Of a stretch of DNA of 64,000 nt, positions 35,661 to 46,934 are shown piece after piece. Numbering within the stretch: position 1 is the first letter of the stretch; every line of letters begins with the position of its first letter. The stretch lies in assembly GCA_951804985.1 (NCBI GenBank), contig OX638130.1, forward strand, positions 120,107,593 through 120,171,592, read 5' to 3'. Under the pieces are notes generated by a model. The model ran no database searches and had not been told where the DNA came from. It saw only the letters and a program-made list of their open reading frames with translations. This stretch comes from Dryomyza anilis (taxonomy: Eukaryota; Arthropoda; Insecta; Diptera; Dryomyzidae). Made by a program: the position numbers and the translations under genes.

Positions 35661-37911
35661 AACTTTTATTTTTTATTTTAAACTTTTTTAGTTTATCCAA
35701 ATGTTAATTTATTTCCATAATTAAAACATAAAACACAAATCTTTCGAAGCGGTAAGTGTCGAATTTTTGATTATCAGAAGACGATCTTAATTGGATATTT
35801 ATTTGGACGATTATAAAGAATGCAGTAGAGGCAGGTTCCAAGTGAAATATAAGTCCTTTTGTCAGTAAAAAAATGATACATTATAAAAACACTATTTCTC
35901 AGTTGATTAGAGTCTGGTTAATCAAAATATATCTACTTTTTTAATAAATCCATTGCATCGATCTAATTCACATCTACTTAATTATTTCATTATCTTAAAT
36001 TAGCACACATTTAATTTTAAAATATTTATGAATCCATTGAAATACAAAATTAAAATACAAATTAAGCAATTAGCAAATGCATAAATATAAATTAGAATTA
36101 ATTGAAGAGCCGTCGTAAAATACGATTTCAGTTGGAAAACACAATAAAAGCTACTGTTTATCATTTGTTTGAGACGACAAGTGACACGAACATGTGAAAC
36201 CTCTTTGTTATTTTGTTTTTATCTCTGTAAATCACTATTGACAAAAAATATTTTCAACTAAATTTTTATTTTATCACAATACGTACAAAACAGGAATGCC
36301 TAAAAACGCCAATAAAATGGCTAAAATCACAAATAAAACCCAAAAAAAAAAACAAGTTTAAAAGATTCGACTCAACGAAGTTCGACTAAAGAAGCGTCAA
36401 AACATTAAGAAACGAGCTTGTTGTAGCTGCTGAAATGTGGTCACCTTTTTGCCTTAACTCGTTTTAGATTTCTGGCTACCAATGGAAACAAAAAAAATCT
36501 TTAAAAAACTAAAAAAAAACTCTAACAAAAAAAAACGATCGGCGTACGTGTAGCTATCAGCATGGCGTTGGAAATGAAATAAACGCAACGCCTTTAAAAC
36601 TTAATTTCTAGACCTACAGAAAGAGGCTTTTATGAGCTCAAGACGTTGCCTTAATAAAGCAGTGTTTTTTATTATTATTGCTGCTGCTGATGCTGTAGCT
36701 GTTGTTGGCAACAACTGTTGGAATTAATTAAAAATCAGGAGTAGTTTTTGGCGTTAAACGAAAGACTTGAACAACGAACTGGGCTGCTGGTTGTGAGGCG
36801 CCAGCCAGCGCACAAAAATGCATCATAATTTAAACGATTTCATAAGAACGCCTATAATTTGGCAAAATGTGGCAGCACAATAACGGATTAGCAGCCAGTT
36901 ATGGCAGACTATAAAATAAATAATAACAAGTTTATTTTAATGAAATGCTTCAAATTATTATTTTAATTTTTATAAATTTTCTTAAAGTAAAAAAAAATAT
37001 GAAAAGAAAAATTTGTATAAGATTGTCCTATTGTCCGTCTGGAACCAAAAAAATACATTTATTATCATATTAAACTAACGACATTTTTTAAAATAGTTGA
37101 ATCCTCTGTTCCTAAATCTGAATTTCCTCGTCGTTTTCAAAAATATAAACATCGATTTCTTAGTAATTCTAGAAAATTATGGACAGCTAATTGAAAATTT
37201 TCCCGTTCAGAACTTTCAGTCCCAAAAGTGTAAAACTACGGTATAAAAAATATCAAACATTTTTTTTTTTAATATAAAAAAAAAATTAAAAAAACATCTG
37301 GAAATTTAAATAGTACATCGCTTTTCATTTCTTATAATGATTATTAATATTGTCGTATACAAAATTATTTTCAGCAAAAAAAAAGGTAGTGCAAATTTCC
37401 ATATTACTACAATTCCAATTGTTCTACGATTTATTACGAAATAACTGTAAACTTTAGGAACAAAATGCACATAATTAAAAATTGTCTCAGCTATGTTCAA
37501 AGATAATTCAAAAAAATATACTGTAAGCAAAAAGTATTTTTAGAATAAAAATCGTACTGATAATTTCTATACGGTATTTTTTTTGTCCCTTCCGGATTTT
37601 TGTGTGATTTATTATGACAAAACTATAAATTTTAGGAACAAAGTGTAAATGTACAAAGAAATCACATGATTTCAGCTATTTTTTTAAATAATTCAAAAAA
37701 ATAATTTATATGCAAAATTTGCTGACTTTTTGCCATTTCCATGTGAATCTCGACATGCACTTCTGTTTTTGTACCGTCCGGAATGACCACTATTTAATTT
37801 ATATCTTTTGATCTACTGTATAGAATTCTCTAATTTGCAATTGTTTAGTTTCGTACGAGATATTAAAGTTTTAAGCGTACGAATTAAAAAATTATTACGG
37901 AGATTTGCGTA
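35661..37911. other. Intergenic with a non-repetitive, less AT-rich island
   Basis: About 36,400-36,930 is unique, with TGCTGCTGATGCTG and GCGCCAGCCAGCG stretches of the kind seen in fly regulatory DNA. The rest is AT-rich. The minus-strand frame at 37,306-37,530 has no recognisable domain. No gene can be supported. Confidence 0.35.
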
Positions 37912-38345
37912 TATCCTAGTAGAAATTTGCCCGATGCGCCATCGGGAAATGATCAGGTTTTCGTTGGGTAAGCCCTATTAGAGAAAATATGATCATTGCC
38001 TTTGCATGCCCTTATCATGCTTACCATAGCAGGGTTTACATTATCTAAATAGTCAATGTTCCCGAGCATAGCTACATTATTTGTTCATCATAACGAAAGT
38101 AGCATCAGACAATGATCGAAAATTAATGAGAGAAACCCTATTATGTTCGGGCTCTGGCAAGGCAATTGTAGGGTAAATAATAAAATGGGGAATTGCCCGA
38201 TCAGTACATGATCATGGCCTGAGGTCAGTACATGATTAGGACACTGCGTTACAAGGACATTATGGGCCTAGTCATATCCCGATCATCTCAAATAATGACA
38301 TTATCACTTCATGACCATGGCCCTACCAAAATTTCTACTAGGGTA
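37912..38345 (+). mobile_element. TA-flanked MITE, CCCTAGTAGAAATTT family, copy 2
   Basis: Starts TATCCTAGTAGAAATTTG and ends AAATTTCTACTAGGGTA, closely similar to 16,208-16,633 throughout and in the same orientation. It differs by point changes and a small insertion after GGAAATGATCAGG. The open frame at 38,232-38,501 runs out of its right end and is not a gene. Confidence 0.85.
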
Positions 38346-38391
38346 AGCCAAATTTTCCAAAAAAAAATCAAACAAAATAAATGTAAAACAA

Positions 38392-39019
38392 ACGAGTTGG
38401 GAAAATTAGGTCACATGGGTAAGTTCGGTCACATAGGGCTGATTTTTATAGTCGGTCGGGCCCGACTATGGAATACCCTACACCTTTGGTGGAGATATTA
38501 ATGAGGAATATTTAATTGTATACCTTAATTTAAAATTTTTAATTTTTATTCATATATCAGAAATTAAAAAATTTATATAAAGTATAAAAAACTAAAAAAA
38601 AAAATTGAAAAATATAATTGGGCGGACCACGCCTATATTAAAATTTTGAAAGGCTAATATTTCATAGATTTGATTTTAATAATTTACGGATCAAATTTCC
38701 ACTATGAAAACCCGGGAAATAATGAAAAAAAAAAGTGGGCGGATCACGCCCATTTTTGGACCACATATTTTTAGGTGAATTATAACAATACGTTTTAAAT
38801 TTTATAACTATACCTTGAATACTTTTCGAGTTATTAGTTTCGAAAGAATTATATATAAGTGACTTGTATGGGAGGTGGGCGTGTCCGTTGACCGATTTGG
38901 CTCATTTTCAAACTTAGTTCCTACTTTTGGCTAAAATATATTGAGACGAAATTTCATCGCATTCTTATCAGTATTTCTCAAGTTATTCTGTATTCGGACA
39001 GCAAGACAGCAAGACAAAA

Positions 39020-39052
<33 letters not shown>

Positions 39053-39192
39053 GACATGGCTAAACGGACTCAGGTAGTGATGCTGATCAAGAATATATAC
39101 ACTTTTCCATACCGGCCACGCCTCCTAAGGGGCGTTACAATATATGCACAAAGTTAATATACCCTGTACCTCATAGGTGTAGGGTATAAAAA
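38392..39192 (+). mobile_element. Hairpin-family repeat, diverged copy
   Basis: It begins GAGTTGGGAAAATTAGGTCA like the copy at 44,849. It then has the hairpin ATAGTCGG, TCGGGC, CCGACTAT (38,448-38,469), GGGCGGACCACGCC-like segments, a (CAGA)n tract at 39,025-39,053, TGATGCTGATCAAGAATATA, and ends GTGTAGGGTATAAAAA. The middle is not similar to the other copies, so it represents a different subfamily sharing the same two ends. Confidence 0.7.
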
Positions 39193-40252
39193 TGTTCGAC
39201 TTTATAATTTTATATTTACTAACCCAATTGAGATATTTAAAAACGGTTTTCAGTTTTTGATTTATGTATTAATTGTTTATAAGATTTGTTTATAAAATGT
39301 ACATTCTATGTATAAATATGTAAAGTAAAGTTCAAAAATGCATGTACATGTTTATATCTTTAAAACTAAACAAGCTATTTTCCCAACTGACCACATTTTC
39401 TTCAGATCTTAATGTAAGCTTTTCATAAAAAATAGAATTTTTAAAATCTTAATGTAAGCTTTTCATAAAAAATATAATTTTTAAAATCGGATAAATTTGG
39501 ATTTATAACAATTTTTGAAAATGTTTTCATGTAAAAATCTCAACTTTACTGATTTTTATCTCCATAACCATACATAATATAATATCCAATTTTAAAACTT
39601 AAATTTTCTCAGGAATTCTCTATACAATGATTTTAAAATTTTTGAAATTGATGAAGTGATTCCGAAATTAATGAATTTCACCCGATTTTAGAGCGCATTT
39701 GAGCACACTGTGCTACGTTGGTTTAATTTAAGTTTGTACAATTGTAGTTTTTCATTTTCCCTCTAATAGACGTTTATTAATTCACTAAATTGGTTTCGCA
39801 TAACATAATTTGGATAGTAAAAATTGCAAAAAATGCAAAACTCTTGCAGCAAGAACAGCACTAACTCTGCAAGAACCCGAAAAAGATCGACCTGCCTATG
39901 CAAGAACAAAAACGTACATAGATACAAAACGGCTGAACCGAATCGAATAAAATTTTGACACAATATGTATATTGGATCTGGGCAGAAAATAGGCTATATC
40001 TCGGTGATATTTGTGGACTGGGCGTGGCACCTCCCATATGACCCAAAAATTAAAAAACATAGCAAATTTAATAATATTTTGGTCAGCGGTATATTTAACC
40101 ATTCTAAACGGTCTCGTCGAATGTGGGCGTGATTGTTCCACTGACGTGGCACCCCCCATAGAAGGTAAATTTTCAAGATGGTGTATACCAACAGTTATTA
40201 TAGTGATACATCCAGATATTTCACACCATGGTATCAACCATCCCAAATTCTT
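39193..40252. other. Intergenic; GGGCGTG/CGTGGCACC repeat remnants
   Basis: At about 40,015-40,160 two units with TGGGCGTG and CGTGGCACCYCCCATA resemble the degenerate repeat at 1,430-1,830. Several overlapping frames on both strands cross this area (39,763-40,423 minus, 40,011-40,466 plus); none has a recognisable domain. Confidence 0.35.
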
Positions 40253-40396
40253 TAAACTCACCACACCGAAATTCACCGCACCAAAACTCACCACACCTAA
40301 ACACACCAAACTAAAACTCACCACACTAAAACTCACCACACCGAAATTCACCACACCTAAACTCACCACACCAAAATTCACCACACTAAAACTCAC
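40253..40396 (+). repeat. 15-bp minisatellite, about 9-10 copies
   Basis: The unit AAACTCACCACACCW repeats with substitutions such as AAATTCACCACACCT. Since 15 is a multiple of three, frames stay open on both strands here, giving Lys-Leu-Thr-Thr-Pro repeats one way and Val-Val-Asn/Ser-Phe-Gly repeats the other. I see no evidence that either is translated. Confidence 0.85.
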
Positions 40397-42320
40397 GAAG
40401 AATTCTACGGCGAAGTATTCCACGGGAAAGAATTCTAAGGGGAAGCATAGTCTGAGGAAGAATTAACTTAGAGAAAAGTTGTTTTGGCGCAGAATTATTT
40501 TTGTTTTGGTTAATACATTTATAACACCAATAAAAAGTCTACATCGAGTCACGGGTCCTTGATATTAATAGTAAACATGTTCTTTATAATAATAAAATCA
40601 CTCCATATCCTTGCATTTACAAAATCTTTGCCCGAGTCGTACACGGTTCCAGCTAGTCTTTCATAAAATAAAAAAAGAAATTGATGAAAAAAAAAAACTT
40701 TGAAGAATTATATTTTTCAGTGTAGATCTGTGCCTTAAAGACTCAAACCAAATGTGCAGAATCATATGCAGTCAGTTAAAAATGCATCAAGACTGGTTTT
40801 GTGTGCAGTGCGAACGTGCGCCTGTGCAGCACAGCACAGCACAGCTCAACTCAACTCGGCTCAGCGCATTCAACCTAAACGCAGGAGGGCCCTGCAAAGA
40901 AAACTGAACTTTGAGCTATGCAAAATCGGTGAAACCAACCGTGGACGAACGACTCAACGATTTCGTGGAATTGCGCTAAAAAGTGGCAGAAAAGAAACTT
41001 GAAATTTCACAACCTCAAACAGCAAATTCGTCATTTTCACATTGAGTTTTAAGCAAGAGCTAAAGTAAAAAATTCGATGCGCATAAAGTTAAATCAATCA
41101 AACCATAAACTAGGGTTTCTTTACAATATAAATATCGACTATGACTACTACTCATGCTCTTGTTAGTTGCTATAATAAACCACTTCTAAAAGAAGGGGAA
41201 GACATGAAATTGGTGGCATTATTTTTTACATTAATCACTTAGGTTACAAGAACGGAAATGTGTAACTAAAGGAAGACAGACAGTCGCAACTACATTCCTC
41301 AAGCCCGACTTTTTCTTTATTTATTTCTTTCTTTCTATCTTTCGCTCTATCTATCTTATTTAAGCCTTGCCTTGGTTTGGCTTCTTTCGGAAATGGTAGC
41401 TGCTCAAGTAATCACCACAGCTTGCCACCGCATTAAACTGATTTCATTTTAGCGCATGTAGTTTTGCTACCAGCATTTTTTTTTTCTTTTTTTTTAATTT
41501 TTTTTCAATATTTTTTTGCCGTTGAACCTCTGAATGAGGTCAATGTCAGCGCTGAGAGGCGTTCTAAAAGCATCAGCAATATTCTGAACGTACGTGTTAA
41601 TGTTGTAGCGCTTTTAACAAATGGAATTTTTACAACAATAAAAACAGCAGCGGCAGCGCAGCATCAGCTACAATTCAATTAACTTCTGATTTAGCAGAAA
41701 CAAAAGACTCAAGCCACAAACGTGTTGCCAACTCAGAGGTTTTATGAGTGCCACAAAATTGACTCTTGTAATGCGACACGAATCGATGACCAGTGGTGAC
41801 TCATGACACTTTTTCGGTATTTTATTTTCGTTGTAGAAACGTGACCATGTTATGATCTCTTTGATCACAAAACTGAATTTTAATTTTTGCGGTTTTTTTA
41901 TTTTTATTTTTGATAAATCTCGTTAGTCATCATGAGTACTGTGAAATCAATTTAAAATTGAATTCAATCACTTTGCGCATAATGCTGTCAATTAGTTTGG
42001 CATTTTATTGCAATGCACATGACATAATTGCACTCACTGGATGTACTACTCAGCTCAGAAATGCTCGAGTTCTATGTGCAAACAATTAAAATTAATAGTA
42101 CCTATTACAGGCGAGCGCACTTCAATTGCCTGATCGACGGAAATAATTGTACGGTAGTCGCGAAATAATTCAATAAACACGCAAAGCACGCAAGGTAATA
42201 AATAATAGAAACAAATCATATTTTAAGCATATTTTTTAATATTATTAAATAATATCAATTGAGAAATTATAAAAATTATGCAATGCAACACCAGATGTGT
42301 GTCAAAGATTTTTGTTGGGT
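40397..42320. other. Intergenic, mostly non-repetitive; possible untranslated exon near 40.8 kb
   Basis: At about 40,740-41,000 the sequence is relatively GC-rich and unique, with CAGCACAGCACAGC and a TCAGTT initiator-like motif at 40,772. No start codon context, domain or clear splice donor supports a gene. The short frames at 40,754-41,002, 41,464-41,682 and 41,668-41,868 are not recognised. It could be a distant 5' exon or an enhancer; that is speculation. Confidence 0.3.
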
Positions 42321-43139
42321 ACTACCCAGGTAGAAATTGTAATAGGGAAATGACAGGGAAATGATCATTGGTTTTTTTCTTTGCATTAACCCTATCACTT
42401 AAGTGATAGGTACCTAGTGTGACCGTAGTTTATATAGACTTATCACAAAACTGATCTTCTAAATTCTGTTCTGTGTCCGGTATCAATGGTATCGGTCACA
42501 GAAAGCGTCCCTAACCGGATACAGAACTGGCACCAAAGCACTTATCCATTTTAGCTGTTTAAAATAAAAAATTGTTATTAACTCCAATCCAGTAAAAAAA
42601 AATATATTTTTTTTATTAAATATTTTTTATTCGTTTTTTATTTTTACTTTTTTATATATTTTAAATTTTAGTTTTTTTTTTACTTCACATTTTACATAAT
42701 GTATTATTTTACCTTTTCCTTCATGCATTCGCATTGCACTAATTATTCCAATCATTCAAGCCTGCATAATAACTATAACTACTTGGAAGACATACTCTAT
42801 TTAAAGCAATTATTTTTCGAAAAATAGTCTACGAATTATAGACGCATTAGTTGCTGCGTGTAAATAAGTCTCGTTACTATGGCGCCACCTAGTGCCTTTT
42901 CGCTTCACTAGCGACATGCTTAGCAAAGACACAATCCGCCTCCTCATGCAGACCTTAGACTTATCATAGAACTGGTCTTTAAGATCCTATCCTTAGTCGG
43001 TATCAATGGTACCGGTCTCAGATCATGTATAATGACTACGAATTTTCCCTTTCCGCATACTTTTGGACTACAACAGTGACAAGTCCTCTTTTAACCATAT
43101 GCTAATTTTATAGCAGTGTTTCATGACGAACATAATCTG
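42321..43139. other. Intergenic; small direct repeat with GGTATCAATGGTA
   Basis: A block with AGACTTATCA, AACTGRTCTTYWA and CGGTATCAATGGTAYCGGTC occurs at about 42,438-42,500 and 42,955-43,022. Near 42,327 a CCCAGGTAGAAATTGTAATA stretch resembles a CCCTAGTAGAAATTT element end. No gene seen. Confidence 0.45.
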
Positions 43140-43366
43140 GACAGAAAATAACAGGCATGAGGTGGAAGAATGAAAAAGTTAGTTGTACCAACTAACTTCA
43201 TTCGGTTAAACTCACCTAATGGTTCTAATTCTGTACTAAACTGTTCTAAAACAATTTTAATTTGGTTGCAGAACAAACTACAACTATTTTTATTTAGAAA
43301 ATAACAACTGACTAAGCGGTTGAGATAACCGAATAAGTTGGTTGGCGCAACAAATCTCTATTCTGT
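43140..43366 (+). mobile_element. GGCATGAGGT/GGTTGGCGC element, copy 1 (deleted)
   Basis: Starts ACAGAAAATAACAGGCATGA and ends CAACAAATCTCTATTCTGT. It shares AGTTAGTTGTACCAACTAAC, ACTGACTAAGCGGTTGAGA and CCGAATAAGTTGGTTGG-type blocks with the copies at 43,485 and 45,784. It lacks their middle block containing ACACATTTGCTGGC. Confidence 0.7.
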
Positions 43367-43484
43367 GGCAAGGGCAAGGGTCAGTTTTTCAGCGAATAAA
43401 AATACGATAAAAATTGCATGATGATCATATCATGAAAATCGTATTTGTTGAAAAAATTACATCATATTGATTATCAAATTTATA

Positions 43485-43796
43485 CACACAGAAAAATCCT
43501 CTTTTGGCATGAAGTTGGAAGAATGAAAAAATTAGTTGTACCAACTAACTTCGTACGGTTAAATCGAATGGTTTACACATTTGCTGGCGAAACTGCCATA
43601 TTAGCATATACACATGGAACATTAGTCTATACACACACCTAATGGTTATAAATCTGTTCTAAAAAGTTTGAAATTTATTGCAGTACAAACTACAACTCTT
43701 TTCATTTTAACAATAACAACCGACTAAGCGGTTGAGAGAACCGAATAAGTTGGTTGGTCAAAGAGTTGGTTGGCGCCAAAAAACTCTATTATGTTT
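43485..43796 (+). mobile_element. GGCATGAGGT/GGTTGGCGC element, copy 2
   Basis: Starts CACACAGAAAAATCCTCTTT, contains the palindromic GTTAGTTGTACCAACTAAC-like core (here with TTAGTT) and the block ACACATTTGCTGGCGAAACT, and ends GGTTGGCGCCAAAAAACTC. It is about 310 bp and non-coding. The open frame at 43,445-43,642 is an artefact of the element. Confidence 0.75.
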
Positions 43797-44848
43797 GCAA
43801 CATTGAAAAATTATTATTTAAACTTTACGAATATAAAAAACAAATAGTAATTATTTAATATGAAATTTTAAAAAAATTAACTTCAATTTGTCTCATAATT
43901 TTATAAATAGTGGAAAATTATATTTAATACAACGGACGACACATTATATACTAATTATGATTTTATTTCAATTTTCATTTAAAATCAATTATGAGATATA
44001 CATTTTAAGTTTTGTTCATTTTGTTTTTTAATCGAATTGTTCTAAAAAAATCCTTCTTTATTAGCATTTATAAATTCAATCTGCCTTTTACCATAAATGT
44101 TAATTTGCGTTTAAATTTAAAAAATCAAAAATCATTATTTTAAAAATTAATTACTCAAATATGCAAAAATAAAATATTGTTTCCCCGCATCGTAATACCG
44201 CCATGCGATCGATCTCCGCGTTGTATGCATTAGTTGTGGCAAGAAGCAAACATTTCAAATTACATAAATAAATAAAATAAAATTAAAAAAAAATAATAAA
44301 TTAACTGGTTTTTCCATGAACAAAAATCAAATGCAGCCAGACAAGCAGCTAAAATTCAAGTTTTGCCATTTGTTTTTACATTTTTTATTGGCTTTGCAAA
44401 TAAAATAAAATATTGATGGTTGCAGTAGTCGGTGTTGGTGCTCGTGCTGGTGCTGGTGCTGTGCTGCATGTGCTGGATGCATCCATCCACCAACCACAAA
44501 CACATATGCAGCATAATCCACACATCATCAGTGGTTACACGATATTCGTGACGACATAAGAATGCCTTGGCGTTAGTGCTAGTGATGTAGAAAAGTGGAC
44601 TCAATCGAACTTTTAAAGAATCAAAAAGTACCCGATTCGAAATTGGTTAAGGTTACCCTTATTTCACATCCGTTCCTTATCAAAATACTATAAGGCAGCC
44701 CTATCAAAGGTCACATGAAATGACCCTAATGAAGGTCGACTAAGATAATCCTAATTTAAAAACCACGTAAGGCAACCTAATATCCTTCATAAAAAATCCT
44801 GATCTAAAGTCTACTCAATAGAACCTGATGTGACACTTATAAAAAAAA
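43797..44848. other. Intergenic; short GGTGCT microsatellite
   Basis: At about 44,427-44,472 a GGTGTTGGTGCTCGTGCTGG tract forms a small hexanucleotide repeat. On the minus strand it reads His-Gln repeats, but the surrounding frame has no domain. The rest is AT-rich and unassigned. Confidence 0.4.
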
Positions 44849-45542
44849 CCAGTTGGGAAGGTTAGATCACATGGGAAATTTTAAAGTAGGTGTAATTATG
44901 ATAGTTAGGATTATCAAAATTATAGTCGGTCTAAGCCGACTATAAATACCCTACACATATGTGTGGTTACCATTCAAAGTGATATATAGGTCACCAGGGT
45001 ATACGAATCCTGAAAATAACTACAAACATTCAATCGCTGCAGAATTTCCATTCATTTGATACCCATATTTACAAATGGGTAGGTGTACCGAATTTCGATT
45101 TTTTTTTTGTGAACCACAAGTCTTTTCGCCGGAAAACATTATTATCATGTATTTGAGCATGAGTCAATATATTTTTTTTACCAAAAAAAAGTTTACCTAA
45201 GCACGTATACATAAAAATTGATCTTTATATGTACATTTTATATGAGGTATTTGAACATAAGTGGTTGGATCATAGGTCTCAATGGACCGATCTCGCCATA
45301 CAGCGTAGGTATATTAGTAATCTAAGTTTTAAGTTTCATTTATCTAGCTCTTCAATTTTAAAAGTAGTAGGGATTTCAACAGACAGGCAGACGGACAGAC
45401 AGACGGACATCGCTAAATCGACTCAGGAGGTCATGCTGATCAAGAATATATATACTTTTCCATACCGGAGATGCTTCCTTCTGGGTGTTACAAACGGCGT
45501 ACCAAACTAAATATACCCTTTCACTCTTATTGTAGGGTATAA
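44849..45542 (+). mobile_element. Hairpin-family repeat, well-preserved copy
   Basis: Starts CCAGTTGGGAAGGTTAGATC, has the hairpin ATAGTCGG, TCTAAG, CCGACTAT at about 44,922-44,943, GAGGTATTTGAACATAAGTG at about 45,244, an ACAGACAGGCAGACGGACAG tract, TGATCAAGAATATATATACT, and ends GTAGGGTATAAAAA. It is the inverted counterpart of 28,598-29,293, some 16 kb away. The uninterrupted GAACATAAGTGG shows the empty site of the SINE in 25,820-26,136. Confidence 0.8.
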
Positions 45543-45783
45543 AAACCTGATTGGATATCATATTATTATAATGTAAACCAGATATTATTAAAAACCTTTA
45601 ATAATAAAATTTAGTAACAAAATTGTTCTAAATAAAATATTCTAATAAATAAATGTTATACTCAAATGCAAAAGAAAATTTTCAAAATTTGGAATATCTA
45701 ATTTAGACACAAACAATGATTTTTTGCCATTGTAAAAGTCATTGAGACGCCTTTGTTCACAAAACTATTTGTTGTTTGAAAGT

Positions 45784-46084
45784 ACAGAGAATAGAGATTT
45801 GTTGCGCCAACCAACTCTTTGTCCAACCAACTTATTCGGTTCTCTCAATCGCTTAGTCGGTTGTTATTGTCTAAATAAAAGAGTTGTAGTTTGTACTGCA
45901 ACCAATTTTGAACTGTTTTAGAACAATTAGAAGAGTGTATATACTAATATTTCATGTGTATAGGCTAATATGGCAGTTCCGCCAGCAAATGTGTAAACCA
46001 TTTGATTTAACCGAATGAAGTTAGTTGGTACAGCTAACTTTTTCATTCTTCCAACCTCATGCCAAAAGAGAATTTTTCTGTGTG
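45784..46084 (-). mobile_element. GGCATGAGGT/GGTTGGCGC element, copy 3
   Basis: The reverse complement of copy 2, starting ACAGAGAATAGAGATTTGTT and ending AGAGAATTTTTCTGTGTG. It includes the middle block absent from copy 1. With copies 1 and 2 it brackets the hairpin-family repeat at 44,849-45,542 in inverted orientation. Confidence 0.75.
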
Positions 46085-46497
46085 AGGGCTGGAATTCGGT
46101 AAAATCAATTACAGAAGAATTTAAATATACATCGAAAGATATTAGGTTAGGATCATAAGCCTCAGGGAAAAAATAATGAAAATATAAACAGAAATTAAAC
46201 AGATTTCATGTTGTTTTTTTTTTTTTTTTTAAACAGACTGAACATGTTAAGTGATTTTTGTGACACTAAATTTTAATAGTTGAAAATGTGAATATCTGTT
46301 TAATTTATAAAATTGTTGTTGTATTCCATAGCTTAAAGTGTCATATATAATTAACATGAGTCTGTTTAATAAATTATCTTTCTAAATTCTCTGAGTGTGG
46401 TCAGGCAACCTGATCAGGATAGCAACTTCGCATAGCTTCACGTTTTTAATCAGGCACTGATGTGAACCCCTGATCATTCATTGCCTTACTTGAAATC
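46085..46497. other. Intergenic; CAGGCA/TGATCA motifs
   Basis: Around 46,395-46,510, CAGGCA(A/G)CCTGAT and CTGATCA-type words recur four or five times, possibly a small decayed element. No gene seen. Confidence 0.3.
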
Positions 46498-46934
46498 AGG
46501 CAGCCTGATGAGATACATTTTTTGCTATGGATATCCAACACATAATTCTTTATAATTCAGTGCTGATTTTGAACATTTCCCAACTACTTTATGAGAAAAT
46601 TAAGAAGTTTTAAGATGTTTTTGAAAAACTTTTTAAAATAAAAAATGCATATAGTAAAATAGTAAAATAACCGGAACATTTGTCTAATTTTTTAGTTTGT
46701 AAGGAACAAATTAGTTAGGCAGCCTGATGAGATACATTTTTTGCTATGGATATCCAACACATAATTCTTTATAATTCAGTGCTGATTTTGAACATTTCCC
46801 AACTACTTTATGAGAAAATTAAGAAGTTTTAAGATGTTTTTGAAAAACTTTTTAAAATAAAAAATGCATATAGTAAAATAGTAAAATAACCGGAACATTT
46901 GTCTAATTTTTTAGTTTGTAAGGAACAAATTAGT
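46498..46934 (+). repeat. Perfect 219-bp tandem duplication
   Basis: AGGCAGCCTGATGAGATAC starts at 46,498 and again at 46,717. The two 218-219-bp copies look identical base for base to the end at GGAACAAATTAGT (46,715 and 46,934). Perfect identity in non-coding DNA implies a very recent event, or an assembly artefact. Confidence 0.95.

Noticed and set aside
39896..40466. Overlapping frames of 175 (minus) and 151 (plus) codons
   Set aside because: Both are kept open by the 15-bp minisatellite at 40,253-40,396; the flanks contain dispersed repeat motifs and no conserved domain.
44327..44604. His/Gln-rich minus-strand protein
   Set aside because: The His-Gln stretch is a short GGTGCT microsatellite; two overlapping frames and no domain.
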